Assembly (NCBI GenBank): GCA_034190545.1
Contig: JAXIOF010000097.1
Coordinates: forward strand, 1-42,426
Source of the DNA: Candidatus Afararchaeum irisae
GTDB taxonomy: Archaea > Halobacteriota > Halobacteria > Halobacteriales > Afararchaeaceae
Direction of reading: 5' to 3'
Length of the DNA stretch: 42,426 nucleotides
Positions 33,115 to 40,658 of this stretch are shown here, one piece after another. Every line of letters starts with the position of its first letter. The stretch's first letter is position 1. Below the pieces are notes generated by a model that was not told the DNA's origin, made no database searches, and saw nothing but the letters and a program-made list of their open reading frames with translations. The position numbers and the translations under genes are program-made.

Positions 33115-34119
33115 CTAAAGACCTATAGCGTCGTCCGTCTTACGTATACTCTCCTCGGCGTCCTCGAATCCCGTCATGGCTCTTATCGCGTCGACGTTCT
33201 CGGGGACGACGTCGCTCTCCTGGTGTATCGCCTGGAAGAGGTAGAGCTCTCCGTCCTCGACAGTTATCGAGTCCTTCCAGACGCAGTTCTCCCACGCGTC
33301 TCCACGCGGACGTCCGATGTCTTTCATCATCTCCTTTATCTCACCTGTGCTCGAAATTCCGTTTTCTTCAGAGACAAACCTTATACGTGACTCGTCTTCG
33401 AGTGTCTCTATTATCTCTTCCTCGGTCACGTCTCCGACCTCTATGTTGACCGAGTGCATGTGCATCAGTGTCGCGGGAACCTTGAGACCCGTAGTGAATA
33501 TGTCGACGTCGGGAAGAACAGTATTGACGTCAGGACCGTGGTGAGACGGGAGTCCTATCGGATTCGGGAGTATGTCGTTTATGGGTCCGCGTCCGTGCTG
33601 TGGGGGGTCGCCACCCCGTCTCACGAGTGTCGCTCGTACAGTACCGACGCCGAAGCTCTCCTTGAGAGGCTCTATGAGACGTGAGAGACCCGTGGTGTTA
33701 CACGAGACGACACGTAGAGAGTCGGCTTCGACACAGTCGTCGTAGTTGACCTCGGCGACGAAACTCTTCTCAGCTATTCCGTCGTCCTCTCCTCCCTGGA
33801 GTATGTACTTCGTGTCGGCTTCCTCGTACATCGAGGCGTTCTGTTCGCCGACTCCCGAGGGTGTCGCGTCGACTACGACGTCCGCGGTCTCGACCATCTC
33901 CGACACCATGCCCTCTATCTCTATCCCCGCGTCCTCGAAGAGGTCGGCGCGATCCTCGACGGCTGCATAGAGCGGATAGCCCTTCTCGACAGCCTGACGA
34001 GCCTCGAAGTTGGGCTTTGTCTTGGCGACACCGACGATCTCCATGTCGTCCTGTCGGTCGACAGCGTCGGCGACTCTCTTCCCTATAGTCCCGTAACCGT
34101 TGACAGCGACGTCTACCAT
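33115..34119 (-). CDS. gap: Glyceraldehyde-3-phosphate dehydrogenase, archaeal type II
   Basis: Phosphorylating GAPDH of the archaeal homotetrameric class, mostly used for gluconeogenesis. The Rossmann opening is [19 protein letters not shown], and the nucleophile is Cys140 in [25 protein letters not shown] and MHMHSVN are class-typical. I take the ATG at 34119 (334 residues); a GTG two codons earlier at 34125 is possible, since both fit a leaderless transcript from the TATA-like box at 34144-34150. Complete and intact. Confidence 0.94.
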   Translation of the reverse strand: MVDVAVNGYGTIGKRVADAVDRQDDMEIVGVAKTKPNFEARQAVEKGYPLYAAVEDRADLFEDAGIEIEGMVSEMVETADVVVDATPSGVGEQNASMYEEADTKYILQGGEDDGIAEKSFVAEVNYDDCVEADSLRVVSCNTTGLSRLIEPLKESFGVGTVRATLVRRGGDPPQHGRGPINDILPNPIGLPSHHGPDVNTVLPDVDIFTTGLKVPATLMHMHSVNIEVGDVTEEEIIETLEDESRIRFVSEENGISSTGEIKEMMKDIGRPRGDAWENCVWKDSITVEDGELYLFQAIHQESDVVPENVDAIRAMTGFEDAEESIRKTDDAIGL

Positions 34120-34143
34120 ACTCACGTATCTACACCAGAAGGC

Positions 34144-34150
34144 TTTATAT
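34144..34150 (-). promoter_or_regulatory. TATA-like box for gap
   Basis: Read leftwards the sequence is ATATAAA, centred about 26-28 bp before the chosen ATG at 34119. This fits a leaderless message. The 34120-34210 spacer otherwise contains a short hexamer repeat. Confidence 0.55.
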
Positions 34151-34185
34151 TTTCTGAGGTGTTCCGGTCACGTCGCGTTATACTT

Positions 34186-34203
34186 CAGTATCAGTATCGG
34201 TAT
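34186..34203. repeat. Three-copy hexamer repeat between gap and a membrane gene
   Basis: CAGTAT, CAGTAT and CGGTAT stand in tandem, followed by the variant CGTATA. It is noncoding, just after the stop of the small membrane gene and about 40 bp upstream of the gap TATA box. Confidence 0.65.
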
Positions 34204-34210
34204 CGTATAG

Positions 34211-34585
34211 TCACCATCTCCTGAACTCGATGTCGTCCTCCTCCGTCTCTTCTTCTTTCTCCACGGATGACATCTGTATACTCGGAGGCGAAGCGAAGTC
34301 GTGGTTCAGCTTCCACGAGACGTATCTACGTGTCTGTCTGCGTATACGTCTGTTAGGATTCGAGTAAGTCATTATCTCGAAGAGGACGTAGAGACCCACA
34401 GTTGCGACTACTAAAAACGAAGCCAGGGCAACTATCTTAACTGCGAGAACGTCTCCCTTGGTTTCGAGGTTCCCGTCCTTCCGAGTTACGACATCCGACT
34501 CGGTGAAAAAGACCAGACTTACGTAGAAGACCGCAGACAGAACTAGTATTATAGCGAGTATATTTATAACGCGCCTCTTCTCCAT
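34211..34585 (-). CDS. Small two-helix membrane protein, unknown
   Basis: A 124-residue protein with two membrane helices (about 8-28, NILAIILVLSAVFYVSLVFF; about 48-71, VKIVALASFLVVATVGLYVL) joined by a short charged loop. A basic stretch (NRRIRRQTRRYVSW) and an acidic tail (EKEEETEEDDIEFRRW) follow. I do not recognise a family. The basic residues after helix 2 suggest both termini are cytosolic. A TATA-like TTATATA (34614-34620, minus strand) lies about 30 bp before the ATG. It is transcribed in the same direction as gap but probably has its own promoter. Confidence 0.6.
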   Translation of the reverse strand: MEKRRVINILAIILVLSAVFYVSLVFFTESDVVTRKDGNLETKGDVLAVKIVALASFLVVATVGLYVLFEIMTYSNPNRRIRRQTRRYVSWKLNHDFASPPSIQMSSVEKEEETEEDDIEFRRW

Positions 34586-34673
34586 CTATAACTTACTTTA
34601 GACAGGTCATAGGTATATAAATCTTCGCGCGGCTACGTATCTCAGGCTGAACAGTTCAGATCTTATCCGAGGT

Positions 34674-35393
34674 TTACGGGTCGACCGACTCGACCATGCC
34701 CTCGAAGACACGTCTGCCGTCGTCGCTTCCTATTAGGGATTCACTCGCGCGCTCGGGATGTGGCATCATCACTCCGACGTTTCTGTTCTCTCCTAGGACG
34801 CCGGCTATGTTGTCGATGCTTCCGTTGGGGTTCGCCTCGTCTGTCGCCTCTCCGTTCTCGTCGACGTACTTGAAGAGTATCCTGTCGTCGTCGTAGAGAG
34901 AGTCGATGTCTTCGGGTATATAACGTCCCTCGGCGTGTGCGATGGGTATCTGTATCACCTCGCCCTCCTCGAACTCCGAGGTGAAGGGTGAGTCGGTCGT
35001 CTCTACACGCAGGTTGACCCACTCACACTGGAACTTCGCCGAGACGTTCTGGGCGTACGCCCCCTCGACAATTCCCGACTCACACAGTATCTGCGCGCCG
35101 TTACAGATTCCTAGGACGGGCTTTCCGTCGTCGGCTATCTCAACCACGTCTTCCATTATGTCCGTCTCAGAGGCTATCGCGCCCGCTCTGAGGTAGTCTC
35201 CGTAAGAGAATCCACCGGGAAGAACGACGCCGTCGTGTCCTTCGAGGCTTTCCTTGTACCAGACCAGCTCGGCGTCCTCTCCCATTGAGTCGAGAACCTT
35301 CTTGACGTCGATGTCACAGTTCGAGCCACCGAACTTGAGGACTCCCACGGACGTGGACTCGGACACGGATTCGGATCTGTCTGTCGCAGTCAT
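34674..35393 (-). CDS. purQ: Phosphoribosylformylglycinamidine synthase, glutaminase subunit PurQ
   Basis: Supplies ammonia from glutamine to PurL for FGAM synthesis (purine pathway step 4). The class I glutaminase shows GGFSYGDYLRAG, nucleophile Cys97 in LGICNGAQIL, and the His-x-Glu pair in MMPHPERA. The 239-residue protein has about 15 extra residues before VGVLKFGGSNCD (MTATDRSESVSESTS), encoded by near-repeating hexamers. A GTG at residue 17 is an alternative start that would give the usual length. It lies just downstream of purS; purL is not in the window. Confidence 0.94.
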   Translation of the reverse strand: MTATDRSESVSESTSVGVLKFGGSNCDIDVKKVLDSMGEDAELVWYKESLEGHDGVVLPGGFSYGDYLRAGAIASETDIMEDVVEIADDGKPVLGICNGAQILCESGIVEGAYAQNVSAKFQCEWVNLRVETTDSPFTSEFEEGEVIQIPIAHAEGRYIPEDIDSLYDDDRILFKYVDENGEATDEANPNGSIDNIAGVLGENRNVGVMMPHPERASESLIGSDDGRRVFEGMVESVDP

Positions 35394-35404
35394 CTTTATC
35401 TATC

Positions 35405-35426
35405 TATGTCTATGTCTATGTCTATG
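35405..35426. repeat. Hexamer repeat at the purS-purQ junction
   Basis: Three full and one partial copy of TATGTC (GACATA on the coding strand) overlap the purS stop and occupy most of the short gap before purQ. Copy-number change would alter the spacing between purS and purQ without touching either frame much. Confidence 0.8.
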
Positions 35427-35667
35427 CGGCTCTTATCTCGACTGTGTAGTCGTGTATTACGGGGTTCGTCAGGAGACGCTCACACATCTCGTCGACCCTC
35501 TGTCTCGCGTCCTCCTCCGAGTCGGCTTCGAGGTCTATTATGTACTCGTCGGCGGTACTGAGGTCTTCGAGGTCGAAGCCGAGACGTTCGAGTGACTTCT
35601 GTATAGTCTTCGCCTCGGGATCGAGGACGCCCTTCTTGAGTGAGACGCGGACAACAGCCTCGTACAT
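35422..35667 (-). CDS. purS: Phosphoribosylformylglycinamidine synthase subunit PurS
   Basis: Small subunit that bridges PurQ and PurL in the FGAM synthase complex. The ATG at 35667 gives 81 residues beginning MYEAVVRVSLKKGVLDPEAKTI, with FDLEDLSTADEYIIDLEAD and ending NPVIHDYTVEIRAA, the normal PurS length and shape. An in-frame extension to 35859 is rejected because it would cover the uspA start and its promoter. Divergent from uspA, with a 91-bp shared spacer. Confidence 0.92.
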   Translation of the reverse strand: MYEAVVRVSLKKGVLDPEAKTIQKSLERLGFDLEDLSTADEYIIDLEADSEEDARQRVDEMCERLLTNPVIHDYTVEIRAA

Positions 35668-35725
35668 TAGACGTAGCTTCGGGGGTTGTGACAAAAACAG
35701 TTGTGTTTCTACCCGTCGAACCAAA

Positions 35726-35735
35726 TCTATAATAG
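35726..35735 (+). promoter_or_regulatory. TATA-like box for the UspA gene
   Basis: TCTATAATAG is about 25-33 bp before the ATG at 35759, predicting a leaderless transcript. Read leftwards it could also serve purS with a leader of about 35 bases. Confidence 0.5.
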
Positions 35736-35758
35736 CCTTCTTCCCCTGATATTCGTCT

Positions 35759-36169
35759 ATGTACAACGTGTTACTCGCCGTCGACGAGAACGAGGACAGA
35801 GCCATAACAGAGGCGGAGACGATCTCGGAGCTTCCGGGTAAGGAAGACCTCAAGGTCACAGTCCTCTATGTCTTCACCGACAACCCGAGCGGTGCCTCTG
35901 CGACACAGATCGCCACGGTGAGGGACGCGATAGAACACCTCGAAGACCACGGAATCGAGACTGAGGTTCTTGAGTCGAGCGGAGATCCCTCGACCGAGAT
36001 ACTCGACACCGCCGAGGAGGAGGACGTCGACATGATCTGTCTCGGTGGCAGAAAGAGGTCTGCGACAGGAAAGGTACTCTTCGGAAGCGTGACTCAGTCG
36101 GTGATACTCAACACCGACAGACCCGTGATGGTCACCGGAACTAAGGAGTACGACGAGGGCGAGGTCTAA
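35759..36169 (+). CDS. Universal stress protein UspA family
   Basis: A 136-residue single UspA domain: MYNVLLAVDENEDRA, LKVTVLYVF, the alpha/beta middle, DMICLGGRKRSATGKVLFGS (the G-x2-G-x9-G-S nucleotide-binding pattern) and a final strand NTDRPVMVTGTK. The pattern predicts ATP binding. Such proteins respond to stress in many archaea, but the role here is unknown. It is a monocistronic gene: upstream purS is divergent, and downstream genes run the other way. Confidence 0.9.
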   Translation: MYNVLLAVDENEDRAITEAETISELPGKEDLKVTVLYVFTDNPSGASATQIATVRDAIEHLEDHGIETEVLESSGDPSTEILDTAEEEDVDMICLGGRKRSATGKVLFGSVTQSVILNTDRPVMVTGTKEYDEGEV

Positions 36170-36265
36170 GTCCACCTCACGTATAAAAGTCCTCGGACTC
36201 CGAGATACTTATACTGTAGAGGCTTACGAGGAAGAGACGCCGACTCGTTATAAGAGAAAAGCGAT

Positions 36266-36970
36266 CTAGTAGACCGACTCGATGATCTCTTCTACTTCGT
36301 CGGGGCTCGTGTATCCCTCAGTCTTCTCGACGAGCTCGCTGTCGGAGAAGAAGAGAAACGCGGGAGCCACGTCGACCCCGTACTCACGTCTGAAGTCGGC
36401 GACCTCCTCGCCGTTTACTCCCGCGAAGCGAACGTCTGTCTCACCTACTACATCTACATCTACATCTGCGAACTCCTCTTTCATCTCGTCACACGGCGCG
36501 CAGTCGAACTTCCAGACTGTCACGACTGAGTCGGGGTTCTCGTCGAGGAAGTCGGCGTAGGTCTCGTCGTCTATCTCGTCGATGTACTCGGGAACTGCAG
36601 AGACCGGGCTGACCTCTCCGACTACATCCGCCATCACGGTTAACTCGGTCTGGGGGAGGTCGCGGCTGACCTCCGACTTCACAGCCATGTAGGTGATGAA
36701 GTCGTCACGTGTGACACCTATCTCCTCTATCCTCTCTGCTGCCTCGTCCCTACTTATACCGAAGACGTCGGCGACGGATCTCTCGAACTCGTCGTCGGAG
36801 ACCTCCGAGTAGGTGTTGTAGTAGACCGACCGAGTCTTCTCGTACTCCGACGTCGTCGTCACGGTTCCGCCGTCTCCGACTCTCAGAACGCCCTCGTCTA
36901 TGAGGACGTCGACTCGTTCCTCGGCTCTGTCTCCATCTTCTCCGTCGTCGGTGTCTGTGTTCGTTGACAT
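36266..36970 (-). CDS. Thioredoxin-like protein at the end of the liv operon
   Basis: The ATG at 36970, one base after the livF stop, gives 234 residues. Residues 1-105 are acidic and helical with no family I can name (ERVDVLIDEGVLRVGDGG). Residues about 145-234 are a thioredoxin fold: SVVTVWKFDCAPCDEMKEEF with the redox pair C157-x-x-C160, then VAPAFLFFSDSELVEKTEGYTS with the cis-Pro region (VAPAF). Similar long thioredoxin-domain proteins occur in haloarchaea. Tight linkage to an ABC importer is notable. Upstream of the ATG only a weak GGGTG is seen, so translation may depend on livF. A start at 37012 inside livF is less likely. Confidence 0.78.
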   Translation of the reverse strand: MSTNTDTDDGEDGDRAEERVDVLIDEGVLRVGDGGTVTTTSEYEKTRSVYYNTYSEVSDDEFERSVADVFGISRDEAAERIEEIGVTRDDFITYMAVKSEVSRDLPQTELTVMADVVGEVSPVSAVPEYIDEIDDETYADFLDENPDSVVTVWKFDCAPCDEMKEEFADVDVDVVGETDVRFAGVNGEEVADFRREYGVDVAPAFLFFSDSELVEKTEGYTSPDEVEEIIESVY

Positions 36971-36971
36971 C

Positions 36972-37715
36972 TTATACACCCAGGTACTCCTCTCTCGTCT
37001 CTGTGTCTTCACGTAGCTCGTCGGCGCTGCCCTCGAAGACTACCTCTCCGTGGTCTACGACGTAACACCGGTCGGCGATCTTCATCGCCGCGACGGCGTT
37101 CTGTTCGACGAGTAGGACGGTCTTCCCCGACTCGCTTATGTCGGTGATCGCGTCCTCGACGTTGTCTATTATCTGTGGCGCGAGTCCCTCGTAGGGCTCG
37201 TCGAGCATGAGTAGGTCGGTGTTCTGCTTGAGGGCACGCGCTATCGCGAGCATCTGCTGCTCTCCTCCCGACAGAGTCCCGGCTTTCTGTGTCTTCCTCT
37301 CTCTCAGACGTGGGAACTCGTCGTAGACCTCGTCGGTTGACATTCCCGTCTTCTCTATGTCGAGTGATCTTCCGAGCGTGTTCGGAAGGTCGGCATAGAC
37401 CTCCGAGAGATGGAGGTTCTCCGCGACAGTGAGATCCGCGAAGACACGTCTCTCCTCGGGTACGAGTGAGATACCCTTCACGGCTATGTTCTCGGCGGGC
37501 TGTCCCGTGATGTCTTCTCCCTTAAACTTCACCGATCCTCCACGTATCTCGGGAGGCGTAGCCCCGGATATCGACCTGAGTGTCGTCGTCTTTCCGGCTC
37601 CGTTACGTCCTAGGAGAGCACATATCTCTCCCTCCTTGACCTCCATCGAGAGATCACGGAGTATGTGGCTCTCTCCGTAGTACGAGTCGAGTGAGTCGAC
37701 TTCGAGAAGGCTCAT
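36972..37715 (-). CDS. livF: ABC transporter ATPase LivF (branched-chain amino acid type)
   Basis: One of two ATPases of a LivFGHM-type importer. It has Walker A GRNGAGKTTTL (about 35-45), signature LSGGEQQMLAIARAL, and Walker B LLMLDEPYEGLAPQ. The 247-residue length and the short form without the extra C-terminal helix fit LivF. Starts ATG with GGAGGTG upstream, four-base overlap with livG. The next gene begins one base after its stop. Confidence 0.93.
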   Translation of the reverse strand: MSLLEVDSLDSYYGESHILRDLSMEVKEGEICALLGRNGAGKTTTLRSISGATPPEIRGGSVKFKGEDITGQPAENIAVKGISLVPEERRVFADLTVAENLHLSEVYADLPNTLGRSLDIEKTGMSTDEVYDEFPRLRERKTQKAGTLSGGEQQMLAIARALKQNTDLLMLDEPYEGLAPQIIDNVEDAITDISESGKTVLLVEQNAVAAMKIADRCYVVDHGEVVFEGSADELREDTETREEYLGV

Positions 37716-38470
37716 ATCTCAACACCTCCTAGGTAGGCTTCCTGAACTTCGGGGTCTCCCTTCACCTCGTCAGGGGTTCCGTCGGCTATGACCTCTCCCC
37801 TGTTGAGGACTATTATACGGTCGGATATGTTGAAGACTATCTCCATGTCGTGTTCGACTAAGAGGAAGGTAAGGTCGAGTTCCTCGTAGACCTCCTCTAT
37901 AAGTTCGACTGTCGAGGCGGTCTCGTCGGGCGACATTCCCGCTGTGGGCTCGTCCATCAGGAGGAGATCGGGCTCTCCGGCTAAGGCGAGCGCGATTTCG
38001 AGACGCCTCTTGTCACCGTACGGCAGATCCTTCGCCGTGACGTCTTTCTGTTCGAGAAGACCCACTGACTCAAGAGAGTCACGTGCGAGTCCGTCGACGT
38101 TTCCGTAGTTCCTCCAGTGCTTGAGGAAGTTGAAGCCGAAGGGTCCCTCCTCCGACGCGAGTGCGGCTATCTTAGCGTTCTCCTCGACTGTGAGATCGGG
38201 GAATATCGACGCTGTCTGGAACGACTTCGAGACTCCCTTCTGGACGACCTCGTGGGGTTCGAGATCCGTTATGCTCTCGCCCTTGAAACGTATGTCACCC
38301 TCGGTGGGGTCGAGACGTCTCGTTATGAGGTTTATGAGGGTCGACTTACCGGCTCCGTTGGGTCCTATGAGGCTGACCCTCTCTCCCTCTTCGAGAGATA
38401 TATTCACGTCGTCCGTTGCCACGAGTCCGTCGAAAGACTTGACGAGGCTGTCAGTTTCGAGAAGTGCCAT
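37712..38470 (-). CDS. livG: ABC transporter ATPase LivG
   Basis: The partner ATPase of LivF, 252 residues. Walker A is GPNGAGKSTLINL, the signature is the relaxed form LPYGDKRRLEIALAL usual for LivG, and Walker B is LLLMDEPTAGMSPDE. SKSFQTASIFPDLTVEEN and the C-terminal VQEAYLG are family marks. ATG preceded by GGAGGTGA. Its start overlaps the livM stop by one base (TAATG). Confidence 0.93.
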   Translation of the reverse strand: MALLETDSLVKSFDGLVATDDVNISLEEGERVSLIGPNGAGKSTLINLITRRLDPTEGDIRFKGESITDLEPHEVVQKGVSKSFQTASIFPDLTVEENAKIAALASEEGPFGFNFLKHWRNYGNVDGLARDSLESVGLLEQKDVTAKDLPYGDKRRLEIALALAGEPDLLLMDEPTAGMSPDETASTVELIEEVYEELDLTFLLVEHDMEIVFNISDRIIVLNRGEVIADGTPDEVKGDPEVQEAYLGGVEI

Positions 38471-39570
38471 TATCTATCACCTCCTGACCGCCGTACTAAC
38501 GAACGTATCTTCGTGATTGCTCCCCAGACTCCGCTCGGGAAGAAGGCTATCGTGATGACGAAGACGACACCGAGTATGAGGTGCCAGAAGTCGCCAATCA
38601 CGGGAAGACTGACCACGACGTTCTCGATGTAGAGGTAGACTCCGGCTCCGAATATCGGACCGAAGAGCGACCCCGTTCCTCCGAGTATCGACATTATGAC
38701 GACCTCACCGCTCGTGGTCCAGTAGAGTGACTCAAGCGGAACGTAGCTTCCGTGGATAGCGAAGAGGCTTCCGGCGACCCCCGCGAAGAAGCCCGATATC
38801 ACGAACGACATCAGCTTGTACCTTCCGACGTTGAGTCCCACGAACTCCGCCCTCTGTTCGTTCTCGTGTATAGCGTGGAAGACGAGACCGTACGGCGAGT
38901 TGAGTATTCTGTAAGCTATTCCTACACAGATCACGCCTATGATCGCCACGAAGACGTAGAGCCAGCCTCCTATGAAGTCTCCTAAGACTATGAACTCGCT
39001 TCCCAGGTCGTAGGTTCCGAAGAGCTCTCCGACCTTCATGTTGGTGAAGCCGTTCTCTCCGTTGGTTATGAACGAGAGTGGCGAAGACGCAAGGTAGAAC
39101 ATCATCTGTGCGAAGACGAGTGTGAGTATCGTGAAGTATATGCCTCCACGTCTCAGCGAGAGATAGCCGAGTAGCCACGCCGTCAGAACTGCGACTACGG
39201 TTCCGACTACGACTATCAGAATCGGGCTCGACGAGACGTGGGCACTGAAGTATCCCGCCGAGTAGGCTCCGACTCCCCAGAATGCGGCGTGTCCGAACGA
39301 GAGGAGACCCGTGTATCCGAGGAGAAGGTCGTATCCCATAGCGAAGATACCCCAGATAAGTATCAGAGAGGCTAGCTCATCCCAGCCTCTCATGTTGTCG
39401 AGAAGGCCGGCTATGCCTTCCATTCCCGCGGATTCGAGCGACTCGACTACCATATTCATCACGAAGAAGTCGGTGAGTAGGTACGGGAAGACTGCGAAGA
39501 CCACCAGAACCGCACCCATCACGAAGAGCTCTCTCTCCTTTATGCTGTCCCAAGTCTGTGCGAGACTCAT
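38470..39570 (-). CDS. livM: ABC transporter permease LivM
   Basis: A 366-residue polytopic permease with about nine or ten membrane helices. Typical LivM marks include DLLLGYTGLLSFGHAAFWGVGAY, LSLRRGGIYFTILTLVFAQM, and SPYGLVFHAIHENEQRAEFVGLNVGRYKL. It pairs with LivH to form the channel. ATG preceded by GGAGGTG inside the end of livH; ATGA overlap with livH. There is a longer N-terminal region with an extra helix before the core. Confidence 0.92.
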   Translation of the reverse strand: MSLAQTWDSIKERELFVMGAVLVVFAVFPYLLTDFFVMNMVVESLESAGMEGIAGLLDNMRGWDELASLILIWGIFAMGYDLLLGYTGLLSFGHAAFWGVGAYSAGYFSAHVSSSPILIVVVGTVVAVLTAWLLGYLSLRRGGIYFTILTLVFAQMMFYLASSPLSFITNGENGFTNMKVGELFGTYDLGSEFIVLGDFIGGWLYVFVAIIGVICVGIAYRILNSPYGLVFHAIHENEQRAEFVGLNVGRYKLMSFVISGFFAGVAGSLFAIHGSYVPLESLYWTTSGEVVIMSILGGTGSLFGPIFGAGVYLYIENVVVSLPVIGDFWHLILGVVFVITIAFFPSGVWGAITKIRSLVRRSGGDR

Positions 39571-40532
39571 GCTTCCACCTCCTTACCGAAGAGTCCCTGA
39601 GGACGCACGAGTAGGACTACCGCGGCGACTGCGTACATTCCGACCTGTGACCACGGTGCGAAGTTGAGCGTGAACGACCCGATTGTCAGACTTGGAAGAG
39701 CTATCAGAGTCGACTCGACGAATCCGAGTAGCAGCCCTCCAACGATGGCTCCGCGGGTACTACCCACACCTCCTATCACGACAGTGATGAACGCAGGTAC
39801 GAGTATTCCCGTGCCGACGTTCGGGTTGACGAGTTCGAGGGGTCCTCCGACGACTCCCGCGACTCCCGCGAGCGCGGCACCTATTCCGAAGACGATGAGG
39901 TACTGTCTGTCGAGTCTGACACCTAAGAGACGTACCATCTCGGAGTCGAGCGTACCGGCTCTGACTATCAGACCGAAGTCGGTGTACTCTATCAGACCAA
40001 TCACAAGGATCACGAGTAAAGCCGTGATACCTATGACCCAGAGACGCCACTCGGGGAAGTTACCCACCACGGGGAGATTAACTGCGCCGCTCGCCCACTT
40101 GGGCTGGCTGAAGTTCTGGGAGTTTCCGCCGAACATCGCTCTGAAGAGCTCCTGGACGATCACTGCGAGACCGAACGTCACGAGTATCTGATCCGTGTCG
40201 GGTCTGTCATAGAAGGGTCGCGCGACGAACCTCTCCATAAGGAGCCCTATCACGAACACGAGTATAGGAACCAGAATTAGGGCGGCGGCGTAGCCGAGGT
40301 CGAGTCCGATAGTCGACATTCCCCACTCCTGTAACTTTCCGTTGCTCAGACTCATCTCTCCGGCTATCAGAATACCCGCGTACGCGCCTATGAGGTAGAG
40401 AGCACCGTGAGCGAAGTTAACAAACTTCAGGGTTCCGAGTATAATCGAGAGACCCACGGCGAGCAAGACGTATATGGCTCCCGTCTGAAGGCTGTTGAGG
40501 AGAACACTGGCGATATCGGCTGCCAGACTCAT
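39567..40532 (-). CDS. livH: ABC transporter permease LivH
   Basis: A 321-residue permease with about eight helices. NSLQTGAIYVLLAVGLSIILGTLKFVNFAHGALYLIGAYAG, split here only by length, is the classic opening; GTLDSEMVRLLGVRLDRQYLIVFGIGAALAG is the coupling region. It forms the channel with LivM. The ATG is preceded four bases upstream by TAAGGAGGTGA, the best ribosome-binding site of the operon. The 126-bp spacer to the binding-protein gene contains only weak symmetry around ATAGATGTATATCTAT. Confidence 0.92.
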   Translation of the reverse strand: MSLAADIASVLLNSLQTGAIYVLLAVGLSIILGTLKFVNFAHGALYLIGAYAGILIAGEMSLSNGKLQEWGMSTIGLDLGYAAALILVPILVFVIGLLMERFVARPFYDRPDTDQILVTFGLAVIVQELFRAMFGGNSQNFSQPKWASGAVNLPVVGNFPEWRLWVIGITALLVILVIGLIEYTDFGLIVRAGTLDSEMVRLLGVRLDRQYLIVFGIGAALAGVAGVVGGPLELVNPNVGTGILVPAFITVVIGGVGSTRGAIVGGLLLGFVESTLIALPSLTIGSFTLNFAPWSQVGMYAVAAVVLLVRPQGLFGKEVEA

Positions 40533-40658
40533 GGGGTCACCTCCTTACCTCTGTCTATACGGCTGTTATGATAGTTCTCTGACATATTTGCTGTTAGATA
40601 GATGTATATCTATGTCTATAAATGATGTATTTGGTGGTTTTTGGAGTAGCTACGCAGT

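Noticed and set aside
35668-35859. Extended start for purS
   Set aside because: Would double the normal PurS length and cover the uspA promoter and start.
36170-36265. Short stem CTCGG-ACT-CCGAG in the uspA/thioredoxin gap as a terminator
   Set aside because: Only five base pairs and no T-run beside it; too weak to call.
36971-37012. Extended start for the thioredoxin-like gene inside livF
   Set aside because: The ATG one base after livF is the natural coupled start, and the extra residues are a frame shadow of livF.
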